From NCBI GenBank assembly GCA_031410915.1, contig JANNZY010000140.1, forward strand, positions 1 to 51,157: a DNA stretch of 51,157 bases, read 5' to 3'. The translations under genes and the position numbers were made by a program. The notes under the pieces are model-generated. The model was given only the letters and a program-made list of their open reading frames with translations, did no database searches and was not told the DNA's origin. This document shows positions 18,931 through 27,189 of this stretch, piece by piece (position 1 is the first letter of the stretch; every line of letters begins with the position of its first letter). Origin of the DNA: WLMZ01 sp031410915. Its GTDB lineage: Bacteria > Actinomycetota > Acidimicrobiia > Acidimicrobiales > Ilumatobacteraceae.

Positions 18931-18936
18931 TAGCGT
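18931..18936 (+). promoter_or_regulatory. -10 hexamer TAGCGT, leaderless promoter
   Basis: TAGCGT ends 8 nt before GTG 18945, placing the transcription start at the start codon. Confidence 0.5.
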
Positions 18937-18944
18937 GACGAGTC

Positions 18945-19700
18945 GTGCAGACGGTCGTGGTCGTTCCCACCTATCAGGAGGCGGAGAACATCGTTCGTTT
19001 CCTGACTGCCGTGCGCGACGCCGTGCCTGCGGCGCACATCCTGGTCGTCGACGACAACAGTCCCGATGGCACGGGCAAGATGGCTGACGCGACTGCGGTC
19101 GACCTCGGCCAGATCGAGGTGTTGCACCGCGTCGAGAAGCAGGGTCTCGGGAGCGCCTACCGTCACGGGTTCGCCGAGGTTCTCGCCGGCCGCGTCGGCG
19201 GTGTCACGGCCGATGTCGTGGTGTCGATGGACTGCGACTTCTCCCACGACCCATCGGCGATCCCAGCCCTCATCGCGCGCATCGAGAGCGGCGCTGACGC
19301 GGTGGTCGGCTCGCGCTACGTGCCCGGTGGGGGCACGGTCAACTGGCCGCTGCACCGCCGAATCCTGTCGCGGTGGGGCAACCGCTACACCAGTGGCGTC
19401 CTGCGGATGCACATCCACGACTGCACGTCGGGGTTCCGGGCCTACCGGGCCGCAGCGCTGGCGGCCATCGAGCCGACCTCCACGTCCGCCGAGGGCTACG
19501 CGTTCTTGACCGAGCTCGTGCGCCGGCTGACTCGTGGCGGCTATGCAGTCGTCGAGCACCCGATCACGTTCGTCGACCGTGAATACGGCACATCGAAGAT
19601 GAGTTCGCGCATCATCGTCGAATCGATGTCGCTCGTCACGCGCTGGGCGATCGCCGACACCTGGGCCACGCTGCGCCACCGCGAGCCGAAGCCGCACTGA
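18945..19700 (+). CDS. Polyprenyl-phosphate mannose synthase (DPM1/Ppm1-like GT2)
   Basis: This 251-residue GT2 enzyme makes polyprenyl-phosphate mannose from GDP-mannose and polyprenyl phosphate on the inner membrane face. It has VVVPTYQEAENI at the N-terminus, VVDDNSPDGTG, the metal-binding MDCDFSHDP, GSRYVPGGGTVNWP with the HRRILSRWGN acceptor loop, TSGFRAYR and the C-terminal FVDREYGTSKMS. All are classic DPM synthase features. No C-terminal membrane anchor or fused acyltransferase is present, so it is the soluble single-domain form. It would feed the PIG-V-type mannosyltransferase encoded convergently 11 bp away and perhaps the other GT-C enzymes. Glucose as sugar donor cannot be wholly excluded. 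Confidence 0.9.
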   Translation: MQTVVVVPTYQEAENIVRFLTAVRDAVPAAHILVVDDNSPDGTGKMADATAVDLGQIEVLHRVEKQGLGSAYRHGFAEVLAGRVGGVTADVVVSMDCDFSHDPSAIPALIARIESGADAVVGSRYVPGGGTVNWPLHRRILSRWGNRYTSGVLRMHIHDCTSGFRAYRAAALAAIEPTSTSAEGYAFLTELVRRLTRGGYAVVEHPITFVDREYGTSKMSSRIIVESMSLVTRWAIADTWATLRHREPKPH

Positions 19701-19711
19701 CCTCGGCCTGA

Positions 19712-21064
19712 CTACGGGATCGCGGCGATCACGCCGTACAGGCCGGTCAGCGTGACGATGCCGGCTGCGCCCAGCGCGAGCACGACGGTCCACATCTCGT
19801 GCGACTCGGCGGCGACGACGGAGTCGTCCGTGCGCGCGGCGCGTCGCACTTCGATGTCGTGCAGCCACGCCGCGGCAGAGATCAGCAGGGGGAAAGCGGT
19901 GTACAGGAAGCGCGGCCGGGCGGTGACCGTGCTCGGGGCCAGCATCAGGATCAGCACGACGGCGCAGTAGGTGACCATCGGCCACGGCAGGCGGCGCTTC
20001 CACAGCGCGTAGACGAGCACGAGAGTTGCCAGGAACGACACTGCGGTCACGATGTCGGTCGGTGACGACAGCGGCTTCGTGAACGCCTCGATCGTGTTCT
20101 TCAGCGCGGTCAATCCGAAGCTCGTGCCCTCGTCCCATGCCTCGCCCTGGGTGCGGAACCAGACCTTCTGCTCGCCGGTGCGGTGCCAGAGGAAGAGGTG
20201 GAACGAGACGAAGCCGATCGGGGCCAGGATCGGCGCGATCAGTGACCGCCAGGCGCGGTCCTGCTTGATCGCGATGAGCGCCGCGACACCGCACGCGGCG
20301 ATCAGCGCGATGCCGTTGGGACGCGTCGCGGCGGCGATCGAGGCGAGGATGCCCGCGGCGAGCCATTGCTTGCGATGCAGGCAGAGCAGGCACCCGGCGG
20401 CGAGCGCGAGCAGGGTCGCTTCGCTGTACGTGAACGACAGCACGAAGCTGCCCGGAAACAGCGCCATCAACACCATCGTGCGGTAGCCGATCTCGGCACC
20501 GAACAGCTCTCGCGCGATCAGCCCGGTGACGTAGATCGCAACGGCACCGAGGATGAAGTTGAGGACCAACGCTGCGAGCACGTCGCCGCCGGGGAGGACC
20601 TTGTCGAAGAAGCGAACGAGGTCGGGGTAGATCGGGAAGAACGCCGTGCGAGCCTGGTAGTCGTCCCACGTGACGTTCTTCGGGACGTGGTCCGGGTAGC
20701 TGTCCCGGATCAGCGCGAAGTACCACTTGCCGTCCCACGACGTCAGCACGTCGGCGATCTTGCCCACGGCGTTGCGCGGCCGGGGAATGCCGTCGAGACC
20801 GTCGTCGACGACGCGCTGCGCGGCAACCACGGCTGCACCGGCGAGCACGCACAGGCGCGAGATGACATAGGCGATGGAGGCACGGCGCAGGTAGGCCTTC
20901 CACTGCGGCGTCATCGCCAGACGCGGTGGCCGACCGACGGTCAGCAAGGATCGCCAGCTGCGTCGCCTCGCCGGCGGTGCAGCTGGCATCGCCGTCTCGG
21001 CGGGCGAGTCGTGTGTCGGGTCGGAGATGAGCTCGGTCATGGCAGTTCGGAGCCGCTGCGGCAC
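19712..21064 (-). CDS. PIG-V-type (GPI mannosyltransferase 2-like) membrane mannosyltransferase
   Basis: The 450-residue protein has a basic N-terminal cytosolic stretch of about 60 residues followed by about eight membrane helices. The first loop contains TSWDGKWYFALIRDSYP, the WD..W/HY motif of PIG-V/GT76 enzymes, and a later loop holds LSFTYSEATLLALAAG, equivalent to the FxxTE motif of that family. These enzymes use polyprenyl-phosphate mannose outside the membrane. This agrees with the adjacent mannose synthase gene. GTG 21064 is chosen because TAGCGT lies 7 nt upstream; an internal ATG 24 nt further (MTELISD) is the alternative. Confidence 0.8.
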   Translation of the reverse strand: MPQRLRTAMTELISDPTHDSPAETAMPAAPPARRRSWRSLLTVGRPPRLAMTPQWKAYLRRASIAYVISRLCVLAGAAVVAAQRVVDDGLDGIPRPRNAVGKIADVLTSWDGKWYFALIRDSYPDHVPKNVTWDDYQARTAFFPIYPDLVRFFDKVLPGGDVLAALVLNFILGAVAIYVTGLIARELFGAEIGYRTMVLMALFPGSFVLSFTYSEATLLALAAGCLLCLHRKQWLAAGILASIAAATRPNGIALIAACGVAALIAIKQDRAWRSLIAPILAPIGFVSFHLFLWHRTGEQKVWFRTQGEAWDEGTSFGLTALKNTIEAFTKPLSSPTDIVTAVSFLATLVLVYALWKRRLPWPMVTYCAVVLILMLAPSTVTARPRFLYTAFPLLISAAAWLHDIEVRRAARTDDSVVAAESHEMWTVVLALGAAGIVTLTGLYGVIAAIP

Positions 21065-21071
21065 CGCTGCG

Positions 21072-21077
21072 ACGCTA
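21072..21077 (-). promoter_or_regulatory. -10 hexamer TAGCGT, leaderless promoter
   Basis: On the complement TAGCGT ends 7 nt before GTG 21064. It is the same hexamer as used by the functionally linked mannose synthase gene. Confidence 0.45.
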
Positions 21078-21109
21078 ACACGGCGGTCGGTTCAGACCTG
21101 GTCGTCGCG

Positions 21110-21910
21110 TCACTCGAACGTGAACGTCGGCGCTCGCTTCTCCAAGAACGCGAGCATCGCCTCGCGATGGTCCAATGTCTGGCTGGCCATGATCTGCTGG
21201 CGGTTCTCGATGTCGATCGCGGCCTGCATCGGCACCTCCAGCGCCGTCCACATGCCCTCCTTGGTCAGCGAGACGCCGAACGGGGCGTTGGCGATGACCT
21301 GCTCCGCCTTGGTGTACGCCGTCTCGAGCAGTGCATCGTCGTCGACGAGGTCGACGACGAGACCGATCCGGTACGCCTCGTCGCTGGAGAACACGCGCCC
21401 AGTCAGCATCAGCTCCTGGGCGCGGGCGACGCCGACGATGCGCGGCAGCAGCCAGCTCGTGCCGATGTCGCACGCCGACAGCCCGATGCGGATGAACGCG
21501 GCGTTGAACTTCGCGGCACGAGCGGCGAGGCGGATGTCCGACCCGAGCACGAGCGCGAATCCGCCGCCCGCCGCAGCACCGTTCACTGCGGCGATGACGG
21601 GTTGGGGCAGTGAGCGCAACTTGGGGATCAGCGACGCGATGTGCTTCTGCACGGCGAAGCCGGTCTGGACCCGACCGAGACCCTCGGTGTTCGGCGCGGT
21701 GCCGTAGCCACCGAGGTCGAGGCCGGCGCAGAACCCCTTGCCGGCACCGGTCAGAACGATGACCCGCACCGAACGATCCACCGCGAGTCCGTCGAGCGTG
21801 TCATGTAGGCCCTGGATCATCTCGCTGTTCATCGCGTTGAGCTTGTCCGGTCGGTTGAACGTGATCTGGGCCACACCGGGCCGTGGGGTGGAGACGTCGA
21901 GCACTGCCAT
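21110..21910 (-). CDS. Enoyl-CoA hydratase/isomerase (crotonase) family protein
   Basis: The 266-residue protein has the crotonase oxyanion-hole segments GKGFCAGLDLGG and NGAAAGGGFALVLGSDIRLA. In the catalytic region it reads FIRIGLSACDIGTSWLLPRIVG; the second catalytic Glu of true hydratases is not seen and an Asp sits in the CDIGTSW segment, as in PaaG/DCI-like isomerase branches. Isomerase or another CoA activity is therefore more likely than 2-enoyl-CoA hydration. ATG 21910 gives the usual N-terminus (MAVLDVS); a frame extension to 21940 has no better start. It is a single gene with no obvious pathway partner nearby. Confidence 0.85.
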   Translation of the reverse strand: MAVLDVSTPRPGVAQITFNRPDKLNAMNSEMIQGLHDTLDGLAVDRSVRVIVLTGAGKGFCAGLDLGGYGTAPNTEGLGRVQTGFAVQKHIASLIPKLRSLPQPVIAAVNGAAAGGGFALVLGSDIRLAARAAKFNAAFIRIGLSACDIGTSWLLPRIVGVARAQELMLTGRVFSSDEAYRIGLVVDLVDDDALLETAYTKAEQVIANAPFGVSLTKEGMWTALEVPMQAAIDIENRQQIMASQTLDHREAMLAFLEKRAPTFTFE

Positions 21911-21916
21911 CCCTGC

Positions 21917-21922
21917 ATCGTG
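21917..21922 (-). promoter_or_regulatory. CACGAT, possible -10 element
   Basis: On the complement CACGAT lies 6 nt before ATG 21910. GCAGGG between them could instead act as a weak ribosome binding site. Confidence 0.25.
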
Positions 21923-21990
21923 ACCGCTGCCGGCGAGCACGGCGGCATCGGACCGCCTCGCAGTTCGCGATGACTGTCACACCGGTCGGG

Positions 21991-21996
21991 TACGGT
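21991..21996 (+). promoter_or_regulatory. -10 hexamer TACGGT, leaderless promoter
   Basis: TACGGT ends 7 nt before GTG 22004, consistent with a leaderless message. Confidence 0.45.
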
Positions 21997-22003
21997 CCGT
22001 CGT

Positions 22004-22927
22004 GTGCTGATCACGCCCGCCGTCGCCGAGCCCGGCCACGACCGATGCGCCCGTGTCGACGTGCGGGCCACGCTCTCGGTCTACCGCTACGGCCGCGGTG
22101 ACCTGACGACGCAGCTCAGCGCGATCGACCTGTGGCGGGCGACGTGGACCCCGACCGACGGCCCAGCCACGGTGCACGTGTGGTGGTCACACGGACGCGT
22201 CGATGCCGAGGCGTGGGGCCCCGGTGCGTCGTGGCTGCTGGATCGCGTGCCGGCCATGACCGGTGCCGCCGATCCCGGTTACGAATGCCCGCCGGACGCG
22301 CACGCTGCAGTTGTCGCAGCACACCGCAATCACCGCGATCTCCGCATCGGGGCCAGCGGCGCGCTGTATCACGAGCTGCTGCCGGTGATCCTCGCCCAGC
22401 GGGTCACGTCGGTCGAGGCCAACAGGCAGTGGCGACAACTGACGGCTCGCCTCGGCGAGGCCGCGCCCGGCCCGAACCCCACGCTGCGCTTGCCGCCGGC
22501 CCCGGCAGCGCTCGCCGGCAAACCGGCATGGTGGTATCACCCGTTCGGCATCGAGGCCAAGCGGGCCGAGGCGTTGCGCACCGTGGCCCGCTACGCGGAT
22601 CGCATCCACGAGTGGTCGGGCGCGACGTCGGCGCACGCTGCACAACGCCTCGCGCTGCTCCGCGGCATCGGCGTGTGGACGATCGGCTCGGTGTGCGGTC
22701 CCGTCTTCGGCGATGCGGATGCCGTGCCCGTCGGCGACTACCACATTCCCAACATGGTCAGCTGGGCGTTGGCCGGCGAGCCGCGGGGCTCCGATGCGCG
22801 CATGCTGGAACTGCTCCAGCCCTACGCCGGTCAGCGCGGCCGAGTCATCGCATTGCTCGGCCGCGACGGCAATGCAGCACCGAAGTTCGGTCCGCGCCAA
22901 CGCATCCAGCCGATCCACCGTTGGTAG
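22004..22927 (+). CDS. HhH-GPD superfamily DNA glycosylase (AlkA / 3-methyladenine glycosylase-like)
   Basis: The 307-residue protein has an AlkA-type layout: a divergent N-terminal half of about 110 residues, then the HhH-GPD domain. The helix-hairpin-helix is LRGIGVWTIGSV and the catalytic Asp follows in PVGDYHIPN, at the usual spacing after the hairpin. No Cys cluster for an iron-sulfur centre is visible, which separates it from EndoIII/MutY. It would remove alkylated or deaminated bases from DNA. GTG 22004 is supported by the -10 element 7 nt upstream. It stands alone; neighbours do not suggest an adaptive-response operon. Confidence 0.82.
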   Translation: MLITPAVAEPGHDRCARVDVRATLSVYRYGRGDLTTQLSAIDLWRATWTPTDGPATVHVWWSHGRVDAEAWGPGASWLLDRVPAMTGAADPGYECPPDAHAAVVAAHRNHRDLRIGASGALYHELLPVILAQRVTSVEANRQWRQLTARLGEAAPGPNPTLRLPPAPAALAGKPAWWYHPFGIEAKRAEALRTVARYADRIHEWSGATSAHAAQRLALLRGIGVWTIGSVCGPVFGDADAVPVGDYHIPNMVSWALAGEPRGSDARMLELLQPYAGQRGRVIALLGRDGNAAPKFGPRQRIQPIHRW

Positions 22928-22937
22928 GCCGCGCGGC

Positions 22938-22951
22938 GAGCGCGAACGCTC
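22938..22951. terminator. Short tetraloop hairpin in a convergent gap
   Basis: GAGCG-CGAA-CGCTC forms a 5-bp stem with a 4-nt loop between the convergent glycosylase and ABC ATPase genes. It overlaps the ATPase stop and has no T-tract, so termination is only possible. Confidence 0.3.
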
Positions 22952-23981
22952 AGTTGGACGCGCGCACCGCCACGGGAGCGTCGCCGCCGTAGATCGGGTA
23001 GTGGCAGGCCACGAAATGGCGCTCGGCCACCTCGCGCAGCTGTGGCTCCTCGCTGCGGCAGCGATCCTGCGCCGCCGGACAGCGGGTGTGGAACCGGCAT
23101 CCGGGCGGCGGCAGCACGGGCGACGGCGGCTCACCGATGATGTCTCGCTGCATGACCTCGACGTCTGGGTCGGGGACCGGGATCGAGTTGAGCAGCACGC
23201 TCGTGTAGTGGTGCGCTGGGTTGCGGTAGAGGTCGTCGGACTGGCCGACCTCGCAGATCTTGCCGAGGTACATCACCTGCACCCGGTCACTGATGTTCTT
23301 GACGACGGCCAGGTCGTGGGCGATGAACACCAGGGTCAGGCCATACGCGGCCTTGATCTCTTCCAGCAGGTTCAGCACCTGGGCTTGCACGCTCACGTCC
23401 AGCGCCGAGACGGGCTCGTCGCAGATGATCAGGGACGGGTTGAGCACGAGCGCGCGGGCGATGCTGATGCGCTGGCACTGCCCACCGCTGAACTGGTGCG
23501 GCCGTCGATCGCCGGCAACCGCCGGGTCGATTCCGACGTCTTCGAGCACCTTGTCGACTCGCTCCAGGCGCTCGGCCTTGGTGCCGATCTTCCAGACGTT
23601 GAGCGGCTCCATGACGATGTCGCGCACCTTGCGGCGCGGGTTGAGCGACGAGATCGGATCCTGGAAGATCATCTGCACGTTGGTGCGCAGGTGACGCAAG
23701 CCGTCGCCTTTCAGAGTCGTGAGCTCCGTACCGCCGAACTTGATCGTGCCTGACTTCGGTGGCGGCAGCTGGATGATGGCCCGCCCGGTCGTGGACTTGC
23801 CGCAACCGGACTCGCCGACGACGCCGAGTGTCTCGCCCTTCAGCACGTCGAAGCTGATGCCGGACACAGCTTGCACGTTGAGTCCGGTGCGCCCGACGGG
23901 GAACTCGACGGTGAGGTCCTCGACGCTGAGAAACGCAGCGTCCGGGCCCTGCTGCAGGTGGGCCTTCCCGGTGCCGGCCAT
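22950..23981 (-). CDS. Oligopeptide-type ABC transporter ATPase (DppF/OppF-like)
   Basis: The 343-residue protein is the second ATPase of the importer. It has Walker A GESGCGKST, Q-loop MIFQDPISSLNPR, signature HQFSGGQCQRISIARA, Walker B LIICDEPVSALDVS and the H-loop in FIAHDL. The signature has Phe and Cys where LSGGQ and R/K are more usual, which is tolerated in the family. The C-terminus carries the oligo_HPY region GCRFHTRCPAAQDRC, with Cys residues that in some family members bind an Fe-S cluster. Its start overlaps the upstream ATPase stop by 1 bp (TGATG). It is last in a five-gene operon. Confidence 0.92.
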   Translation of the reverse strand: MAGTGKAHLQQGPDAAFLSVEDLTVEFPVGRTGLNVQAVSGISFDVLKGETLGVVGESGCGKSTTGRAIIQLPPPKSGTIKFGGTELTTLKGDGLRHLRTNVQMIFQDPISSLNPRRKVRDIVMEPLNVWKIGTKAERLERVDKVLEDVGIDPAVAGDRRPHQFSGGQCQRISIARALVLNPSLIICDEPVSALDVSVQAQVLNLLEEIKAAYGLTLVFIAHDLAVVKNISDRVQVMYLGKICEVGQSDDLYRNPAHHYTSVLLNSIPVPDPDVEVMQRDIIGEPPSPVLPPPGCRFHTRCPAAQDRCRSEEPQLREVAERHFVACHYPIYGGDAPVAVRASN

Positions 23982-25075
23982 CAGGCGGTGCCTGCGAACG
24001 GCTTGAACATCGCGTCGTTGCTGGCATCACCGCTGTTGACCTGCAGCCAACGCTGCGAACCGACGGGATGAAAACACGCGTAACTGTGGCCCGGTGTGAC
24101 TTCCACGAGCGGTGGCTCCTCATTGCGGCACTTGTCGGTGGCGTACGGGCAGCGCGGGCTGAACCGGCATCCCGTCGGGGGAGAGATGAGGTTCGGGGGC
24201 CGGCCGCCGATCGTGGTGAGCTTGCTGTGGCTCGGCTCCTCCAACTTCGGGATGCTGCGGAACAGGGCCTCGGTGTAGGGCATCTTCATGTCGGCGAACA
24301 GGGTCTTGGTCGGTGCCTTCTCGACGATCTTGCCGGCGTACATCACGATGATCTGATCAGTGTGCCCGGCGACGACACCGAGGTCATGGGTGACGAGCAC
24401 GAGCGACATGTTGCGGTCGCTGCGCTGCTGCTGGATCAGGTTCAGGATCTGGGCCTGCACGGTCACGTCGAGCGCGGTGGTGGGCTCGTCGGCGAACAGC
24501 ACGGTCGGACCACAGGCCAGCGCCAGTGCGATCATGACGCGCTGGCGCATGCCGCCGGACAGCTCGAACGCGTGCTGGTCGAGACGCTTCTCCGGTTCGG
24601 GGATGCCCACGTCCTGTAGCAACCGCAGCGAGGTGGCCCGGGCATCAGCGCGGCTCATCTCCAGGTGCACGCGCAGCGATTCACCGATCTGCTTGCCGAT
24701 CTTCATCACCGGGTTCAGCGAGGTCATCGGATCCTGGAAGATCATCGACATCTCCGCGCCCCAGATCTCGCGGCGCTGCTTGAGTGACATCGTGCTCAGC
24801 TCGCGACCCTCGAACACGATCGAGCCCTCGCGGATCGTGTTGCGTTTGGGCAGCAGGCCCATGATCGAACGGGTGAGGATGGTCTTGCCGCAGCCCGACT
24901 CACCGACGATGCCGAGGCTCTGACCGCGCTCCAACGTGAACGACACACCGTCCACCGCACGGACCACGCCGAGCGCGGTGTTGAAGTGGGTGCGCAGGTC
25001 GGTGACCTCGAGCAGCGGACCGTCGTACCCGGCGCGGCGGCCGGCCTGGGTCTGGTTCTGGGTCTGGTTCATCAT
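23981..25075 (-). CDS. Oligopeptide-type ABC transporter ATPase (DppD/OppD-like)
   Basis: The 364-residue ATPase opens with a short Gln/Asn/Thr-rich stretch, then Walker A GESGCGKTILT, Q-loop MIFQDPMTSLNPV, signature ELSGGMRQRVMIALAL, Walker B VLFADEPTTALDV and H-loop VTHDL. The C-terminal oligo_HPY region is GCRFSPRCPYATDKC. It would pair with the DppF-like subunit to power import of peptides or similar solutes. The ATG overlaps the permease stop (ATGA). The tail of about 30 residues after the HPY motif is longer than usual. Confidence 0.92.
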   Translation of the reverse strand: MMNQTQNQTQAGRRAGYDGPLLEVTDLRTHFNTALGVVRAVDGVSFTLERGQSLGIVGESGCGKTILTRSIMGLLPKRNTIREGSIVFEGRELSTMSLKQRREIWGAEMSMIFQDPMTSLNPVMKIGKQIGESLRVHLEMSRADARATSLRLLQDVGIPEPEKRLDQHAFELSGGMRQRVMIALALACGPTVLFADEPTTALDVTVQAQILNLIQQQRSDRNMSLVLVTHDLGVVAGHTDQIIVMYAGKIVEKAPTKTLFADMKMPYTEALFRSIPKLEEPSHSKLTTIGGRPPNLISPPTGCRFSPRCPYATDKCRNEEPPLVEVTPGHSYACFHPVGSQRWLQVNSGDASNDAMFKPFAGTA

Positions 25076-26133
25076 CCGATGGCCTCACGAATGCGGAAGC
25101 GCTCGGACAACACGTCGCCGAGCAGGTTGATGCACAAGATGGTGATGAACATCGTGGCCGCCGGCATGATCGAGATCCACCACGCGTCCTTGAGCTTGGT
25201 CTGGCCGCTGGCGATCATCGAGCCCCACGTCGGCGTCGGCGAGTTGACCGACAGGCCGAGATACGCGAGCGCGCCCTCGGCCACGATCAACACCGCCATG
25301 CCGGTCAGCGCGAACGTCAGCATCGTCGGCACGACGTTGGGCAGGATCTCTTTGACCATGATGCGGAATCGGCTGGCCCCGATGCTGCGCGCCGCAGTGA
25401 CGAACTCGCGTTGCGAGTAGACCAGCGTGTTGGCCCGCATCAACCGGGTCAGTGGAGGCACGGACAGGATCGAGAGCGCGATGATGACCGGTCCGATCGA
25501 TCGGTTCTCGGCCTGCGCCGCGCTGGAGTTGCTGAAGAAGCCGACGATGAAGATCGCCAGCAGCAGCGCCGGGAACGCGAGCAGCACGTTCATCACCGTG
25601 TCGATCACTCGGTCGAGTTTGCCGCCGATGAACCCGGCGAGCAGGCCGAGGATGCTACCGACGATGAGGCCGAACAGGATTGACAAGGCACCGATGAGCA
25701 GCGAGTTGCGAGCACCGAACATCGCCCGGCTGAAGATGTCGAAGCCGTTGCTGTCGGTGCCGAACCAGCCGGCGCGCACCGGCGCTGTCGGCGTTGTCGG
25801 CTTGTTGCTCTGGGAGAAGCCGGCCCAGGCGGGCGGCCGCTCGAGCTTGATCGGACTGCCCTTGTCGAACGTCGAGCAGTCGAGCTTGTTCGCGAACTGC
25901 GAGCAGTCGTGCTTCACGTACGGCAGCCAGCTGGCACCGACCGCGGTGAACGTCAGCAGGACGAGCCAGATGATCGCGAACCACTTCGTGAAGCGACCGC
26001 GCTTGCGAAAGCCGCGGCGCGAGCCGCGCGGCATTCGGGGCTGGTCAGGAGGTGTCGAAGCGACGGAGTCCAGCGTCTCGGGATCGGTGTCGGGCGAGAT
26101 CGAAGCAGTGGTGGCGTTGAGGTCGGCGGTCAT
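25072..26133 (-). CDS. ABC transporter permease (DppC/OppC-like)
   Basis: The 353-residue permease has a hydrophilic N-terminal tail of about 45 residues (acidic then Arg-rich) before the first membrane helix. An external loop with two Cys residues (KHDCSQFANKLDC) follows, then the transport domain. WFGTDSNGFDIFSRAMFGAR is the typical OppC opening and EFVTAARSIGASRFRIMVKE is the EAA loop that contacts the ATPases. A ribosome binding site AGAGGACC precedes ATG 26133. The Cys-containing loop is longer than in characterised OppC proteins and could form a disulfide outside. Confidence 0.9.
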   Translation of the reverse strand: MTADLNATTASISPDTDPETLDSVASTPPDQPRMPRGSRRGFRKRGRFTKWFAIIWLVLLTFTAVGASWLPYVKHDCSQFANKLDCSTFDKGSPIKLERPPAWAGFSQSNKPTTPTAPVRAGWFGTDSNGFDIFSRAMFGARNSLLIGALSILFGLIVGSILGLLAGFIGGKLDRVIDTVMNVLLAFPALLLAIFIVGFFSNSSAAQAENRSIGPVIIALSILSVPPLTRLMRANTLVYSQREFVTAARSIGASRFRIMVKEILPNVVPTMLTFALTGMAVLIVAEGALAYLGLSVNSPTPTWGSMIASGQTKLKDAWWISIMPAATMFITILCINLLGDVLSERFRIREAIG

Positions 26134-26143
26134 GATCGGTCCT

Positions 26144-27109
26144 CTAGGTCAGCGCGCGCGCGGCGCGGATGCGCGGATCGATCCACCCGTAGGCGATGTC
26201 GACGAAGAAGTTGACGAACACATAGATCATCGCGAGCACGAGCACGGTGATCTGTACCAGTCGGAACTCGTTGCCGAAGATGCCGACCACGGTCTTGAAG
26301 CCGAGACCGTTCAAACCGAATGCGGTCTCGACCACGAGCGAACCGCCGACGAGCGTGCCGGTGTTCAACGCCGCGGCAGTCACGAGAGAGAACGTCGAGG
26401 GACGCAGCGCGTGGCCGAGCAAGATGCGGCTTGTACTCAGTCCCTTGGCGCGTGCGGTCGTGATGAAGTCGCCCTGCAGCGTGGCGATCAGGTCGGCGCG
26501 CAGCAGGCGCATGTACGTGGCCGCCAGTGGAAGCGCGAGCACGAGTGTCGGCATGAAGTAGTCCTTGAAGTGCTGCCACGGATCGTCGAACAACGACGTG
26601 TTCTCCGACCGCGACGTGAACCAGCCCCACCGCACCGAGAACAGCAGGATGAACAGTGGGGCCAGGATGTACGAGGGTAAGGACAGCATGCCGAACGACG
26701 TCGTGGTCGCTGTTCGATCGAAGAAGCCGCCATTGCGATAGGCAGAGATGATCGCGATGGGTATCGCCAGCAACAACGCGATGACCTGCGCGTAGACCAT
26801 CAGCCGCAGCGAGATCTGCAGGCCGTCCCAGATCGAGGTCTTGATCGACTGGTTGCCCTGGAAGGTCACGCCCCAATCACCCGTGACGAGGTCTTTCATG
26901 AAGTAGCCGTACTGCTTGATCTGCGAATCGCGCAGATGCAGCGAGTCGAGCACCGCGTTGGCGGCCTCGACGTTGGCCGGGTTCACGCTCTTGGCCGCAA
27001 GGATGCGCTCCTTGCTGTTCGGAAGCGCGCTGAGCGCGAGGGACACCGTGAAGGTGACGGCGAACAACACGATCAACAGTTGGATGAACTTCTGTCCGAT
27101 GTATCTCAT
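26144..27109 (-). CDS. ABC transporter permease (DppB/OppB-like)
   Basis: The 321-residue permease has about six membrane helices and the family features WGVTFQGNQSIKTSIWDGL and the EAA-type loop FITTARAKGLSTSRILLGHA. GSLVVETAFGLNGLG is the conserved OppB C-terminal motif. ATG 27109 is preceded by GGAAGGAGA at good distance. Ten base pairs separate it from the next permease gene. A 70-bp gap separates it from the binding-protein gene upstream, where a hairpin spans that gene's stop codon. Confidence 0.92.
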   Translation of the reverse strand: MRYIGQKFIQLLIVLFAVTFTVSLALSALPNSKERILAAKSVNPANVEAANAVLDSLHLRDSQIKQYGYFMKDLVTGDWGVTFQGNQSIKTSIWDGLQISLRLMVYAQVIALLLAIPIAIISAYRNGGFFDRTATTTSFGMLSLPSYILAPLFILLFSVRWGWFTSRSENTSLFDDPWQHFKDYFMPTLVLALPLAATYMRLLRADLIATLQGDFITTARAKGLSTSRILLGHALRPSTFSLVTAAALNTGTLVGGSLVVETAFGLNGLGFKTVVGIFGNEFRLVQITVLVLAMIYVFVNFFVDIAYGWIDPRIRAARALT

Positions 27110-27172
27110 GTCGTCTTCTCCTTCCGGTGTCCCTCGGGACTCAGCTCATGGATTCAGATGGTGTGGTTCGAA

Positions 27173-27189
27173 CAACGGCTCAGCCGTTG
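27173..27189 (-). terminator. Hairpin across the binding-protein stop codon
   Basis: CAACGGC-TCA-GCCGTTG is a perfect 7-bp stem whose 3-nt loop is exactly the stop codon of the binding-protein gene. With no T-tract it may be an attenuator or 3'-end stabiliser between binding protein and permeases. Confidence 0.4.
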
